From the NCBI GenBank assembly GCA_015999765.1, contig JAECQR010000004.1, positions 124,001 through 188,000 of the forward strand: a stretch of 64,000 nucleotides of DNA, read 5' to 3'. The notes under the pieces were generated by a model. It was not told the origin of the DNA. It saw only the letters and a program-made list of their open reading frames with translations, and ran no database searches. The translations under genes and the position numbers were made by a program. Of this stretch, positions 1-8,137 are shown piece by piece (within the stretch, counting starts at the first letter, position 1; the number at the start of each line of letters is the position of its first letter). Source of the DNA: Flavobacteriia bacterium (GTDB lineage Bacteria; Bacteroidota; Bacteroidia; Flavobacteriales; Weeksellaceae).

Positions 1-260
1 GCTTTTGAGCGGGCTTCAATTACTTTAGTTAAAGTTTCCTGCTCGAATTGCGAATAGGATTTTACAGTTCTCTCAAGATTTGGGATTAGGTTCGCACGCT
101 TCTGGTACACCGTTTCCACGTTAGACCATTTGGTATTCACGGTCTGTTCTTTGGTCGTGAAACTGTTATAACCGTTTTTGCCCCAGAAAAATAAAATTGC
201 GGCAATAACGAGAAGAGCAATACCGATGGTTCCGGCGCTCATACAACCTCTGTTTCTCAT
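1..260 (-). CDS. lemA: LemA family protein (5' part only)
   Basis: The reverse strand encodes 86 residues beginning MRNRGCMSAG and running off the left edge of the window. One N-terminal membrane helix (about residues 9-25, AGTIGIALLVIAAILFFWG) is followed by the LemA-type segment WSNVETVYQKRANLIPNLE, which starts the family's helical bundle. LemA proteins are small membrane-anchored proteins of unclear function, widespread in Bacteroidota. The gene is divergent from folA and has its own -7 box. The C-terminal half is outside the window, so completeness cannot be judged. Confidence 0.85.
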   Translation of the reverse strand, partial: MRNRGCMSAGTIGIALLVIAAILFFWGKNGYNSFTTKEQTVNTKWSNVETVYQKRANLIPNLERTVKSYSQFEQETLTKVIEARSK

Positions 261-293
261 AGTTTAATATTTTAATGTTTAATGTTTGGTACC

Positions 294-301
294 CAAATAT
301 A
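294..301 (-). promoter_or_regulatory. -7 promoter box of lemA
   Basis: On the minus strand the sequence reads TATATTTG, a match to the Bacteroidota -7 consensus TAnnTTTG, ending about 34 bp before the lemA start codon. Confidence 0.5.
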
Positions 302-313
302 CAAATTATGTGC

Positions 314-321
314 TAAATTTG
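314..321 (+). promoter_or_regulatory. -7 promoter box of folA
   Basis: TAAATTTG matches TAnnTTTG and ends 16 bp before the folA ATG. It lies back-to-back with the lemA box in the divergent intergenic region. Confidence 0.55.
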
Positions 322-337
322 TGAAAATTTAAGAAAA

Positions 338-832
338 ATGATCACAATTGTAGTGGCGATGGGTTTAAAGAATGAGATTGGTGCTGATAACAAACTGTTG
401 TGGCATTTGCCGAAGGATTTAAAACATTTCAAAGAAATCACTTCGGGCCACCCAATTATTATGGGAAGGAAGACCTACGAAAGCATAGGCAAGCCTTTAC
501 CTAACCGCACCAATATTGTTGTGTCGCGAAAAAAAGACTGGTTCGAAGAAGGAATTCTAATTGTCGGGAGTATAAAAGAAGCTTTAAAATTCGCTAAAAA
601 GATGGATGAAAACATCTTTGTCATCGGAGGCGGAAACATTTATGAGCAAACCATCGATATGGCCGACAGACTGGAAGTAACGCAGGTAAAAGCCGAACTG
701 AAGGCGGATGTCTTCTTCCCGAAAATCAACCCGAAAATCTGGCAGAAAACTTCGGAAATATGCCATGAAAAAGATGAGAAAAACAGCTGCGATTTCTGTT
801 TCCAGACCTTCGAAAAAAAGTCTGAAATCTAA
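338..832 (+). CDS. folA: Dihydrofolate reductase
   Basis: This 164-residue protein reduces dihydrofolate to tetrahydrofolate with NADPH in the cytoplasm, supplying one-carbon carriers for thymidylate, purine and methionine synthesis. The substrate-binding segment WHLPKDLKHFK carries the catalytic acid Asp27 at the same position as in the E. coli enzyme. The NADPH-binding motifs GRKTYESIGKPLPNRTN (about 43-59) and FVIGGGNIYEQ are intact. Length is normal for a chromosomal DHFR. No thyA is adjacent; the following gene is separated by about 50 bp with its own promoter box. Confidence 0.97.
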   Translation: MITIVVAMGLKNEIGADNKLLWHLPKDLKHFKEITSGHPIIMGRKTYESIGKPLPNRTNIVVSRKKDWFEEGILIVGSIKEALKFAKKMDENIFVIGGGNIYEQTIDMADRLEVTQVKAELKADVFFPKINPKIWQKTSEICHEKDEKNSCDFCFQTFEKKSEI

Positions 833-857
833 CTTCTCAAATTTAACCTCAAATTTC

Positions 858-865
858 TATCTTTG
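858..865 (+). promoter_or_regulatory. -7 promoter box for the gene at 884
   Basis: TATCTTTG followed by C is a near-ideal Bacteroidota -7 box, 18 bp before the ATG at 884. Confidence 0.6.
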
Positions 866-883
866 CAGTCATAAAATTTAACA

Positions 884-1450
884 ATGAACAAATACATAAA
901 ATTCGTTATTGCAGGCCTGATGATTGCCGCAGGAATTTATCTGATGATGAACAGGAATATCGGCTGGGGAATCGTGGTGGTCATCCTTTCAGCAATTCCT
1001 ATTCTTTTATTCTTTAAAAATGAGTTTATCCTTGGTTCCTTCTGGTATCTCAGAAAACAGAATATGGAGAAAGCCAGCAAATGGCTTTCAAAAATCACTA
1101 ATTTTGAATCTCAGCTTCACCGCTCGCAATATGGATATTTCCATTATTTACAGGGACTAACTTTAGCGCAGGAAAATCCTCAAAAAGTAGAACCCTTAAT
1201 GAAAAAAGCGCTTGAATATGGCCTGAACATGAAACACGACCGCGCCATGGCAACACTTAATATCGCGGCGGGAGCAATACAGAAAGGAAGAAGACAGGAA
1301 GCTACCAAACTTCTTGAAGAAGCTAAAAGATTAGATTCTGCAGGAATGATGACCGATCAGATCAAGATGCTGAAAGACCAGCTGAAAATGCCAACGATGC
1401 AGAAGCACATGCATAACCCAAACATGAGACAGCGCGGAAAATTCCATTAA
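884..1450 (+). CDS. Membrane-anchored TPR-like protein
   Basis: This 188-residue protein has two hydrophobic helices at the N-terminus (about 5-20 and 27-45) followed by a helical, TPR-like cytoplasmic or periplasmic domain with repeats such as HYLQGLTLAQENPQKVEPLMKKALEYGL. The C-terminus is Met/His-rich (MQKHMHNPNMRQRGKFH), which could bind metal, but that is only inference. I do not recognise a named family beyond tetratricopeptide-like architecture. It has its own promoter box and a strong terminator, so it appears monocistronic. Confidence 0.8.
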   Translation: MNKYIKFVIAGLMIAAGIYLMMNRNIGWGIVVVILSAIPILLFFKNEFILGSFWYLRKQNMEKASKWLSKITNFESQLHRSQYGYFHYLQGLTLAQENPQKVEPLMKKALEYGLNMKHDRAMATLNIAAGAIQKGRRQEATKLLEEAKRLDSAGMMTDQIKMLKDQLKMPTMQKHMHNPNMRQRGKFH

Positions 1451-1473
1451 GCCGTCATCTCTAAAAAAATCAA

Positions 1474-1500
1474 ATCCTGAATTCTTTCAGGATTTTTTTT
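1474..1500. terminator. Rho-independent terminator (bidirectional)
   Basis: ATCCTGA/TCAGGAT stem followed by eight T's on the plus strand and preceded by an A-run, so it can serve both the gene at 884 and the converging minus-strand operon. Confidence 0.75.
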
Positions 1501-1575
1501 GCGGTAAAGTTTATAAATTTTTTATCAAGAATTAAACAAGAAACATCCAGCTTCCAACAGCAGACAATTTACATT

Positions 1576-2214
1576 CTACATCTCCGTGTTCTGCTCAACC
1601 CCATAAAATTTGGGCATCTGCCAGTGGTATTTCACGGCCAGTGTTCGTATGGCAACAATGAGCAAAATAGTTGAAATCTGCACAAAAGTGTAGGAAAGCC
1701 GGGTATAGTTGATGAAAAGAAGAAAGACGCTGCCTCCTACGATACATGCTGTAGCATAAATTTCTTTCCTGAAAATCAGCGGAATCCTGTTAAGTAAAAT
1801 GTCACGGATAATTCCCCCGAAACATCCGGTAATGGTTCCTAAAGTAAGACATATCAGCGGATGAAGGTCTGCATTTAAACCTTTTTGAATTCCCACAATC
1901 GTAAAAAGTCCCAGCCCGAAACTGTCGAAAATAAACAGCGTAACCTGGAATTTTTTCTCGACCGATTTAAAAATCATCGAAAAAATACAGGTAATAAAAA
2001 TTACCGTACACATGATTAAATCGTGCATCCAGAACACGGGAACATCCAGAAGAAGATCGCGCACGGTTCCGCCGCCAACCGATGTGATAAACGCAATAAT
2101 TAAAACCCCGAAAGGATCGAGCCGCTTCTGCATGGCAGCAAAACTCCCCGACATGGCAAAAGCTACGGTACCGAGAAGTTCTATAGCGAGATTAAAATTT
2201 TCGTGGACCTGCAA
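1576..2214 (-). CDS. Trimeric intracellular cation (TRIC) channel family protein
   Basis: This 212-residue inner-membrane protein has about seven hydrophobic helices and two copies of the diagnostic glycine-rich motif: SVGGGTVRDLLLD in the first half and GCFGGIIRDILLN in the second. This duplication is the hallmark of the UPF0126/TRIC family, whose members form homotrimeric potassium-permeable channels. It begins 3 bp after coaD and is the last gene of a ddl-coaD-TRIC operon. The physiological role in bacteria is poorly defined. Confidence 0.9.
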   Translation of the reverse strand: MQVHENFNLAIELLGTVAFAMSGSFAAMQKRLDPFGVLIIAFITSVGGGTVRDLLLDVPVFWMHDLIMCTVIFITCIFSMIFKSVEKKFQVTLFIFDSFGLGLFTIVGIQKGLNADLHPLICLTLGTITGCFGGIIRDILLNRIPLIFRKEIYATACIVGGSVFLLFINYTRLSYTFVQISTILLIVAIRTLAVKYHWQMPKFYGVEQNTEM

Positions 2215-2217
2215 ATT

Positions 2218-2691
2218 TTATTTCTTTAGTGGAACCCTTACTGTTACCGGAACCAAAAGCTCATAATCGCCGCCGAACGTAATAATTTCTCTTACGATAC
2301 TGCTGCTGATGAATGATTTGCCGGCTGATGTTAAAAGGAAGATGGTTTCGATCTGATTCTCTTTGGTCAGTTCCCGGTTAGTTTGGGCGATCGCTTTTTC
2401 AAACTCAAAGTCTGCAGGATTTCTTAGTCCACGCAGAATAAAGTTTACATTTTTGCTGTGGCAGTAATCAATAGTCAACCCTTCAAAATGGTCTACTTCC
2501 ACATGGGGAAATTTTTCAAAGGTTTTTTTAATGAACTCTACCCTTTGCTCCAGTGAAAACATATATTTTTTCTGTGAATTCTGACCGATAGCAATAATAA
2601 TCTTATCAAAAAGAGGCGCTGCTCTTTCCACAATATCGTAATGCCCAAGCGTAATCGGGTCAAACGAACCCGGAAAAACAGCGACTCTCAT
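2218..2691 (-). CDS. coaD: Phosphopantetheine adenylyltransferase
   Basis: The 157-residue enzyme transfers AMP from ATP to 4'-phosphopantetheine, the penultimate step of coenzyme A synthesis. The nucleotidyltransferase signature is complete: GSFDPITLGH (residues 8-17, T/HxGH motif) near the N-terminus and SSSIVREI near the C-terminus. Length is typical. It lies 13 bp downstream of ddl. The last CoA-pathway enzyme, coaE, is also in this window at 56.3 kb. Confidence 0.97.
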   Translation of the reverse strand: MRVAVFPGSFDPITLGHYDIVERAAPLFDKIIIAIGQNSQKKYMFSLEQRVEFIKKTFEKFPHVEVDHFEGLTIDYCHSKNVNFILRGLRNPADFEFEKAIAQTNRELTKENQIETIFLLTSAGKSFISSSIVREIITFGGDYELLVPVTVRVPLKK

Positions 2692-2704
2692 AGTTTTTTA
2701 GTTT

Positions 2705-3691
2705 TTATTTTTTTGCCAAAGCTTTTTCAACTTCGTTTCCGCACAAATCCTTAATCGAAATTCCGTAGATTTTTGCCTGTTGCGGCAGGATTGAAGCCGG
2801 TGAAAATCCAGGATTGGTATTCATTTCCAGCATATACGGAATCCCGTTCATAATAATAAATTCGCTTCGGGAAAAACCACTCATTCCTAAAGAATTATAG
2901 GCTTTTTTAGCAATCTCTTCCACTTTTATGCGTGTTTCTTCATCAATTCTGGCGGGCGTAATTTCTTCAGATGCACCTTCGTACTTCGCTTCGTAGTCGA
3001 AAAATTCTTTATGCGGAACAATTTCGGTAATTCCCAGCACAATTGTTTCGCCGTTGAAATCTACCACCCCCACAGAAACCTCCATTCCGTTCAGGAAACT
3101 TTCAATTAAAATTTCGTCGTCTTCAGCAAAGGCAAAATCTACTGCTTTCGGAAATTCCGACTTGTCTTTTACCTTTGTGATTCCAAGCGAAGAACCGCTT
3201 TGGTTAGGCTTTACAAAAAGCGGGAGTTCTAATTCCTCCATGATCTGATCTGCATTGAAATCATCTCCTTTTCTTAAATAAATACTTTTTGCGGAAGGAA
3301 TTCCGTATTTTGACAATACCGCAAGGGTATCTTTTTTATTGAATGTTAATGCACTCTGGTAAAAACCGCAACCGGTATATTTCTGACCGATGGTGTCCCA
3401 ATACGCCTGAAGTTCGCCATTTTCTCCCGGTTTCCCGTGAATAATGTTGAAACAGACATCAAATTTAACTTTGAAATCACTTTCCATGGTGACGGAAAAA
3501 TCTGCCTTGTTGATGGGAAGATTCTGGTCTCTGTCATCTACAAAATACCATTCGTCTTTCAGAATCACGACTTTATAAACATTATATAAGTCGCGGTCGA
3601 GTGAGTCGTAAATAAGCTGCCCGCTTTTCAGGGAAACCTTGTACTCGTCGGAATAACCACCCATCACGACGGCTACATTTTTCTTTTTCAT
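2705..3691 (-). CDS. ddl: D-alanine--D-alanine ligase
   Basis: This 328-residue ATP-grasp ligase joins two D-alanines for the peptidoglycan precursor. The N-terminal KNVAVVMGGYSDEYKVSLKS substrate segment, the ATP-grasp loop FVKPNQSGSSLGI and the Mg-binding EMNTNPGF near the C-terminus are all visible. It is the first gene of the ddl-coaD-TRIC operon and faces lpxK across a 155-bp divergent intergenic region. Confidence 0.97.
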   Translation of the reverse strand: MKKKNVAVVMGGYSDEYKVSLKSGQLIYDSLDRDLYNVYKVVILKDEWYFVDDRDQNLPINKADFSVTMESDFKVKFDVCFNIIHGKPGENGELQAYWDTIGQKYTGCGFYQSALTFNKKDTLAVLSKYGIPSAKSIYLRKGDDFNADQIMEELELPLFVKPNQSGSSLGITKVKDKSEFPKAVDFAFAEDDEILIESFLNGMEVSVGVVDFNGETIVLGITEIVPHKEFFDYEAKYEGASEEITPARIDEETRIKVEEIAKKAYNSLGMSGFSRSEFIIMNGIPYMLEMNTNPGFSPASILPQQAKIYGISIKDLCGNEVEKALAKK

Positions 3692-3841
3692 GGCTTTTAA
3701 TCTAATCTAGCAAATTTAAACAAAATGTTTAAAATTTGGGGAACAGCGCCGAATTATTCTCTGGCGTACCCGAAAATAAAAATCACTAAAAACCATGATA
3801 AATTTAGTGGGTCCTGTCTTTTCTTTACCCCGAAAAATACC

Positions 3842-3849
3842 TATTTTTG
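3842..3849 (+). promoter_or_regulatory. -7 promoter box of lpxK, probably leaderless
   Basis: TATTTTTG followed by C ends only 6 bp before the ATG at 3856, so transcription should start at or next to the start codon. Confidence 0.6.
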
Positions 3850-3855
3850 CAGCCT

Positions 3856-4884
3856 ATGAAAAGATGGTATCTCTACCCTTTTTCCCTTGGTTATCATTTC
3901 GTAACAAGTATCAGAAACGTAATGTATGATTGGGGAATCTCTAAATCAACCAAATTTAAAACTCCGATCATCAATGTCGGAAACCTTTCTGTGGGCGGAA
4001 GCGGAAAATCGCCAATGGTGATGTATCTTGCTGAATTCCTTTCCAAAAATTACAGAACCGGCGTCCTGTCTCGCGGTTACGGAAGACTGACAAAAGGTTA
4101 CGGTATTACCAATTACGACAGCAATTATAAAACGGTGGGCGACGAGGCGATGCAGCTATTCGAACGTTTCAAAAACCGCTTTGTAATCGGTGTTTCTGAA
4201 GAGAGAGTTCCGGGCGCAAAAAAGATGATTGATGATATGGATTTGGATGTGCTTATTCTGGACGATGCCTATCAGCACCGCAAAATAAAACCCGGATTCA
4301 GTATTCTGATGACGGATTATAATGATCCGTATTTTAAAGACTTTCTGCTTCCCGCAGGTGATTTACGCGAAAGCCGGAGCGGCGCCTCAAGATCGCAGAT
4401 CATTATGGTTTCTAAATGTCCCGAGGATTTAACTGAGGAAAAGAAACAGTATTATATTTCACGAATTAAGCCCCAGCATTACCAGAAAGTATTTTTCTCC
4501 GGCATTGGCTACGACGAGAATATTTACAGCAAAGACAAAATGCTGCCGGATAACAATCTGAGTTATTATGATATCCTGCTGATAACCGGAATTGCGAATC
4601 CAAAACCCCTAATCAGTCATCTCGCGAAATTCTCGCAAAGGGTGAAGCATCTTAAATTTAAAGATCATCATAATTTCACCGATCAGGACATTAAAAATAT
4701 TGTAGCAGAGTATAAAAAATTAGGTGAATACAAAATTATTCTCACCACCGAGAAAGATTATGTAAGACTTAAAACCTTTGATTATCTACGGGATCTGGTC
4801 TATTACTGGCCGATTAATGTGAACATTGATAAAAAAGAAGAGTTCAATAAAACTGTACTGACATACGTAGAGAACAACAGATAA
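3856..4884 (+). CDS. lpxK: Tetraacyldisaccharide 4'-kinase
   Basis: LpxK phosphorylates the 4' position of the lipid A disaccharide at the inner-membrane face. The Walker A region NVGNLSVGGSGKSP (about 41-53) and the DDAYQHRKI motif that follows the Walker B strand are present, as is the C-terminal TTEKDYVRL. I place the start at the ATG at 3856 (MKRWYLYPFS), giving 342 residues; an in-frame TTG at 3847 lies within the -7 box and is unlikely. It is followed by a strong terminator. Confidence 0.95.
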   Translation: MKRWYLYPFSLGYHFVTSIRNVMYDWGISKSTKFKTPIINVGNLSVGGSGKSPMVMYLAEFLSKNYRTGVLSRGYGRLTKGYGITNYDSNYKTVGDEAMQLFERFKNRFVIGVSEERVPGAKKMIDDMDLDVLILDDAYQHRKIKPGFSILMTDYNDPYFKDFLLPAGDLRESRSGASRSQIIMVSKCPEDLTEEKKQYYISRIKPQHYQKVFFSGIGYDENIYSKDKMLPDNNLSYYDILLITGIANPKPLISHLAKFSQRVKHLKFKDHHNFTDQDIKNIVAEYKKLGEYKIILTTEKDYVRLKTFDYLRDLVYYWPINVNIDKKEEFNKTVLTYVENNR

Positions 4885-4890
4885 AAAAAT

Positions 4891-4926
4891 AAAAAAACCG
4901 TTTTGATGACTTCAAAACGGTTTTTT
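4891..4926. terminator. Bidirectional terminator between lpxK and the DOMON operon
   Basis: CCGTTTTGA/TCAAAACGG stem flanked by an A-run on the left and a T-run on the right. Confidence 0.8.
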
Positions 4927-4946
4927 ACTGCGCTGAAATTTTTCAG

Positions 4947-5708
4947 TTAATTCTTAATTAATTTCTCAAAAGATTTCACGCCATCATTTGCTTCAATTTC
5001 CAGAAAATAAGTGCCGGGACTTAATCTGTTTAAATCGATGCTGCTGTTTTTAAGTTTCGGAGATACAATAAATCTTCCGGAACTGTCGTAAACACGAATT
5101 GATTTAATGCTCTCTGAGTTTTTAAAATTCACTGTTCCTTTGGATGGGTTAGGATACATCATAATTTTTCCCTGCAGATTAACATCATCCGCCGCCAGGG
5201 CAGCATCATAATTCATTCCCAAAGTAGCATAATCCCGTTTGGCTGCGCCATGATAGGAAAGCGTAAGTGTACCGTCTCCTCTTGCGACAAAGACATTTAC
5301 CGTTCCAGCCGCATTAGCAATGGGCGCATCGCCGGCCCCACCTGAGAGACTTCTTGTTGCAACGACTGTTCTTGTACTTCCGGAAATAGTATTCGAAGTC
5401 ACCGTCCAGTCCTGAGCAGCATCTGCTGATGGCGTTACACCTACTCCGTTGAATGTATAGTCCCTTGCAGAAGCAGAGTTGTAAATAAATCCGTCGGCTC
5501 CTGATGCCATACCTTCATCGCCAGCTCCGAGTCCCAGAAACGAGTTACTCGGTCCTGAAAGGGTGAGTCTTACCATGGTTGGCATTGTTTCCATCTTTAC
5601 AGAAACCCCTGTACTTCCAACGAGGAAGGGCGTTCCTGAACTGTATTGTGCACCGATTAAAATACAGGCACAAAAACTGGATAAAATAAGTAGAAGTTTT
5701 CTTTTCAT
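4947..5708 (-). CDS. T9SS type A exported DOMON-like domain protein (putative heme b protein)
   Basis: This 253-residue protein has a signal peptide (ending near ILIGA at 20), a domain at about 25-165, and a C-terminal T9SS type A sorting domain (MMYPNPSKGTVNF at 183-195, ending SFEKLIKN). The middle domain resembles DOMON: small hydrophobic FLGLGAGDEGM, then QDWTVTSN, a long strand pair and LTLSYHGAAKRDY. Met67 and His153 sit where the axial heme ligands of the cellobiose-dehydrogenase cytochrome (Met65/His163) would be expected. This assignment is made by eye and needs a profile search. It is the last gene of an operon with a c-type-heme lipoprotein and a YceI-like protein, which fits a surface redox role. 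Confidence 0.75.
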   Translation of the reverse strand: MKRKLLLILSSFCACILIGAQYSSGTPFLVGSTGVSVKMETMPTMVRLTLSGPSNSFLGLGAGDEGMASGADGFIYNSASARDYTFNGVGVTPSADAAQDWTVTSNTISGSTRTVVATRSLSGGAGDAPIANAAGTVNVFVARGDGTLTLSYHGAAKRDYATLGMNYDAALAADDVNLQGKIMMYPNPSKGTVNFKNSESIKSIRVYDSSGRFIVSPKLKNSSIDLNRLSPGTYFLEIEANDGVKSFEKLIKN

Positions 5709-5709
5709 T

Positions 5710-6234
5710 TTATTGCATTTTTAAAAGGTTAATAATATTCTGTCTTTGAGTTTGCACAGCATATTCAAAGGGTTTAATTCCCATGTGATCCGGCTGTTCT
5801 TTTTTAGCGCCGTACTTCAGCAGCATTTTCACCAACTCTTCGTTTCCTGTTTTTACTGCCCAGATGAGCGGTGTGGTGCCATTGGCATCTGCAATATTCG
5901 GATCGGCTTTTTTAGCTAGAAGCGCCTCCGCAAGGTCCTTTTGATACCTGATACACAAACCTGCAAGAGCGGTCCCCTCAGGACTTTTGTAATTGATATC
6001 TTTTACATGCTCAATCAGAAATTTTGCCACGTTGGTATTGCCACGGTAGCAGGCCAGAATCAAAGGAGAAAAACCCATAGAATTTGTGCTGTTAATCACA
6101 TCTGGATTTTGTTTAAGCAGCTGTTGCATTTCTTCTACTGTTCCGGATCTCGCTACATCAAAAACATCTTTCTGCTGAGCGTTTATCAACATTACGCCAA
6201 GCAGTAGTATGATTAAAGAAAGAGCGGTTCTCAT
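5710..6234 (-). CDS. Secreted ankyrin-repeat protein
   Basis: This 174-residue protein has a signal peptide (MRTALSLIILLLGVMLINAQ) and about four ankyrin repeats, with clear copies at about 54-85 (GFSPLILACYRGNTNVAKFL) and 119-150 (GTTPLIWAVKTGNEELVKML). It should be periplasmic. Ankyrin proteins of this size often accompany periplasmic redox or heme enzymes, but the partner here can only be guessed from the operon. The start overlaps the YceI-like gene by 4 bp, which implies translational coupling. Confidence 0.88.
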   Translation of the reverse strand: MRTALSLIILLLGVMLINAQQKDVFDVARSGTVEEMQQLLKQNPDVINSTNSMGFSPLILACYRGNTNVAKFLIEHVKDINYKSPEGTALAGLCIRYQKDLAEALLAKKADPNIADANGTTPLIWAVKTGNEELVKMLLKYGAKKEQPDHMGIKPFEYAVQTQRQNIINLLKMQ

Positions 6235-6776
6235 ATTTTCTCAAGTTCAAAATTATAATCCACATTCACGGTCTCTGCAATCTTCTTTTTAATTACACTT
6301 GGGATGCTGATATTATATTCCGCAGGTTTTGCAGAAAATTTTCCTGAAATATAAATTTTATCATCCTTACGGTAGATTTGTGCCGTGGATGAAACGTTAT
6401 TCTTCACCCCATGAAATGTTAGTGATCCTGACACCGTATAGCTGCGGGGCGAAGTGTTAAGTTCTTCCAAACTGTAATTTTCAATCTTTCCTACAAAAAC
6501 TGCTTTAGGATACTTAGAAGATTCAGCATAATTTTCATTGAAATGTTCTTCCATGAGCGCACTTTTGAACTTAAAGTTCTTATTCATTGCGATGCTTGCA
6601 ATATCACCTGTTTTTATATTTAAAACAGTTGCTACGCTTGAATTTTTAGCATCCACGTCCTCGAAAAGCGGAACATTTGCTTCAAAATGTACGGTTCCGG
6701 TCTTGGTACTATATTTCTGCGAAAATGCCAGATTTCCTAAAATCAAGGCTGCTAAAATGATAAGTCTGTTATACAT
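6231..6776 (-). CDS. YceI-like domain protein, periplasmic
   Basis: This 181-residue protein has a cleavable signal peptide (ending LAFSQ) and the YceI lipocalin-like pattern: TGTVHFEANVP near the start, SKYPKAVFVGKIENY in the middle and GSLTFHGVKNNVSSTAQI after it. YceI proteins bind polyisoprenoid lipids or quinone-like ligands in the periplasm and are often next to cytochromes. Here it sits between the c-type-heme lipoprotein (18 bp upstream) and the ankyrin gene (4-bp overlap). It is distinct from the YceI lipoprotein at 42850. Confidence 0.85.
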   Translation of the reverse strand: MYNRLIILAALILGNLAFSQKYSTKTGTVHFEANVPLFEDVDAKNSSVATVLNIKTGDIASIAMNKNFKFKSALMEEHFNENYAESSKYPKAVFVGKIENYSLEELNTSPRSYTVSGSLTFHGVKNNVSSTAQIYRKDDKIYISGKFSAKPAEYNISIPSVIKKKIAETVNVDYNFELEKI

Positions 6777-6794
6777 TGTTGCGATTTTATTTAA

Positions 6795-7148
6795 TTATTC
6801 TTTTAAACCGTCATTCTTCCATTTTTTCAGAAGATCAATATTACTTGGGGACAAACTGCCGCCCTGAGGCATTTTTTGAGGATCCCCGTTAGGCCGCTGC
6901 ACCCTGTCCAGAATATTATCAATAGCATTTTTAACCAAGGTGTAATCCGTGAGCGGAAAGAATCCAGACGCTCCACCCGGCGAATGGCATACCGTACAGT
7001 TAGTTGCAATCAGCGGTTTAATATCATTGGTATAAGCTACTGTTGCAGGAAGACTTACTTTCTCGGAGATGTCGTCATAAGTCCGGGTATCACAGCCGAG
7101 AAGTGCAAAAAGAGCGAGAGTCGTTAATAGGTTAAACGGTTTTTTCAT
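6795..7148 (-). CDS. Mono-heme c-type cytochrome lipoprotein
   Basis: This 117-residue protein has a lipoprotein signal (lipobox LLGC, Cys19) and one heme c attachment motif CTVCH at 51-55, in the context IKPLIATNCTVCH. A Met in the following KMPQGG segment could be the distal heme ligand. This layout resembles small cytochrome c domains found at the ends of Bacteroidota surface lipoproteins. It is second in the operon, between the β-barrel protein and the YceI-like protein, and provides the covalent heme of the proposed redox chain. Confidence 0.88.
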   Translation of the reverse strand: MKKPFNLLTTLALFALLGCDTRTYDDISEKVSLPATVAYTNDIKPLIATNCTVCHSPGGASGFFPLTDYTLVKNAIDNILDRVQRPNGDPQKMPQGGSLSPSNIDLLKKWKNDGLKE

Positions 7149-7160
7149 GATGCTGATTCT

Positions 7161-8003
7161 TTAGAATACACGGTATAAATTGAAGCCGAAAAAGAAATGA
7201 CCTTTCCCCCAGTTTCCGGTAGCGTTGCTGATGTATCCAACTTCAGTAATCGGTTGCGAATTGGTAAAGACCAACTGAAAAATGTGACCTCCCGTATCAA
7301 TATCCATCCCTACAGATAAAGGATTCTGATAATAATTTTCATCCTCCATGTTCAAAAAATATTCAGCATTCAGTGAAACTCTTTTTGATATTTTATATCT
7401 TCCGCCAATTCCTGCCGCAAAAAGATTTTCATTCTCAATCTCCGGATTGATGAGGTTTCTGTGGATATAAGTAGGCGTTAGCTGCATACTGAAACTTTCA
7501 GAGAATCTTCGGGAAATAAGGATCTGAGTTAGATAAGCCATACGGTCGGTGAACCTAAGGTTTGGATAATTATCCCGGTCAAGTTCCGAATTAATGTCGA
7601 TAACATGATATCCAACTACGTCAAAAGGCATTTCGCCCATCTGTTTTAGCAACCGGTATTTTGCGCCAAATTCATAGGTTTTCTGATAGGTATGTCTGGC
7701 AGCGCTTAGCGATATGCCATCCGTTAAACCATAAATTACTCCCAATTTGGTTGTAGCGTGATCAAGACCAAAAAAAGTTTTAAACCCATCGCTTACATCA
7801 CCGAAACGGTGAGAAATATCTACATAAAATTCTTTCTTAGCCGGCATCTTTGTTGATTGTCCTGTTACAATCTGAAGCGCCTTGAAACTGGGTTGGTAAA
7901 TTTCTGCGGACGCTACTGTGTCGATCTCCTTCAGTAAATCTTCCTGTGAAAATGCAGCAAAACCCGTAAAAATAAAGAGCAAAAATGTAAATTTCTGTAT
8001 CAT
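7161..8003 (-). CDS. Outer-membrane β-barrel protein, DUF5777 type
   Basis: I start this gene at the ATG at 8003 (MIQKFTFLLFIFTGFAAFSQ), which gives a clean signal peptide and 280 residues; the longer reading frame up to 8180 overlaps the promoter and the operator. The mature part has alternating β-strand character with DISHRFGDVSDGFKTFFGLDHATTK near the start and a C-terminal GHFFFGFNLYRVF typical of outer-membrane barrels. It matches my recollection of DUF5777 proteins found in front of cytochrome c/YceI genes. It is the first gene of a five-gene operon running to 4947. Confidence 0.8.
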   Translation of the reverse strand: MIQKFTFLLFIFTGFAAFSQEDLLKEIDTVASAEIYQPSFKALQIVTGQSTKMPAKKEFYVDISHRFGDVSDGFKTFFGLDHATTKLGVIYGLTDGISLSAARHTYQKTYEFGAKYRLLKQMGEMPFDVVGYHVIDINSELDRDNYPNLRFTDRMAYLTQILISRRFSESFSMQLTPTYIHRNLINPEIENENLFAAGIGGRYKISKRVSLNAEYFLNMEDENYYQNPLSVGMDIDTGGHIFQLVFTNSQPITEVGYISNATGNWGKGHFFFGFNLYRVF

Positions 8004-8092
8004 TAAATACTTTTTTAAGATTAAACCAACATTTTCCCGGCACAAGAAACCTGCGCAGAGACTTATTTTGTCGACCTGCACGAAAGGCCTAA

Positions 8093-8100
8093 CAAATTTA
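8093..8100 (-). promoter_or_regulatory. -7 promoter box of the DOMON/cytochrome operon
   Basis: On the minus strand this reads TAAATTTG. It lies about 90 bp before the ATG at 8003 and 37.5 bp downstream of the centre of the GTGAC-N4-GTCAC palindrome. Confidence 0.6.
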
Positions 8101-8123
8101 TATCTTAAAAAAGTAAAAAAGCG

Positions 8124-8137
8124 GTGACTAAAGTCAC
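8124..8137 (-). promoter_or_regulatory. Predicted Crp/Fnr operator (GTGAC-N4-GTCAC)
   Basis: GTGACTAAAGTCAC has perfect 5-bp CRP-like half-sites, GTGA-N6-TCAC in CRP terms, with the spacing of an E. coli CRP site. It overlaps the stop codon of the adjacent Crp/Fnr gene. Its centre lies 37.5 bp from the end of the operon's -7 box, the place expected for a class II activator. That the neighbouring regulator binds it is inference. Confidence 0.65.
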
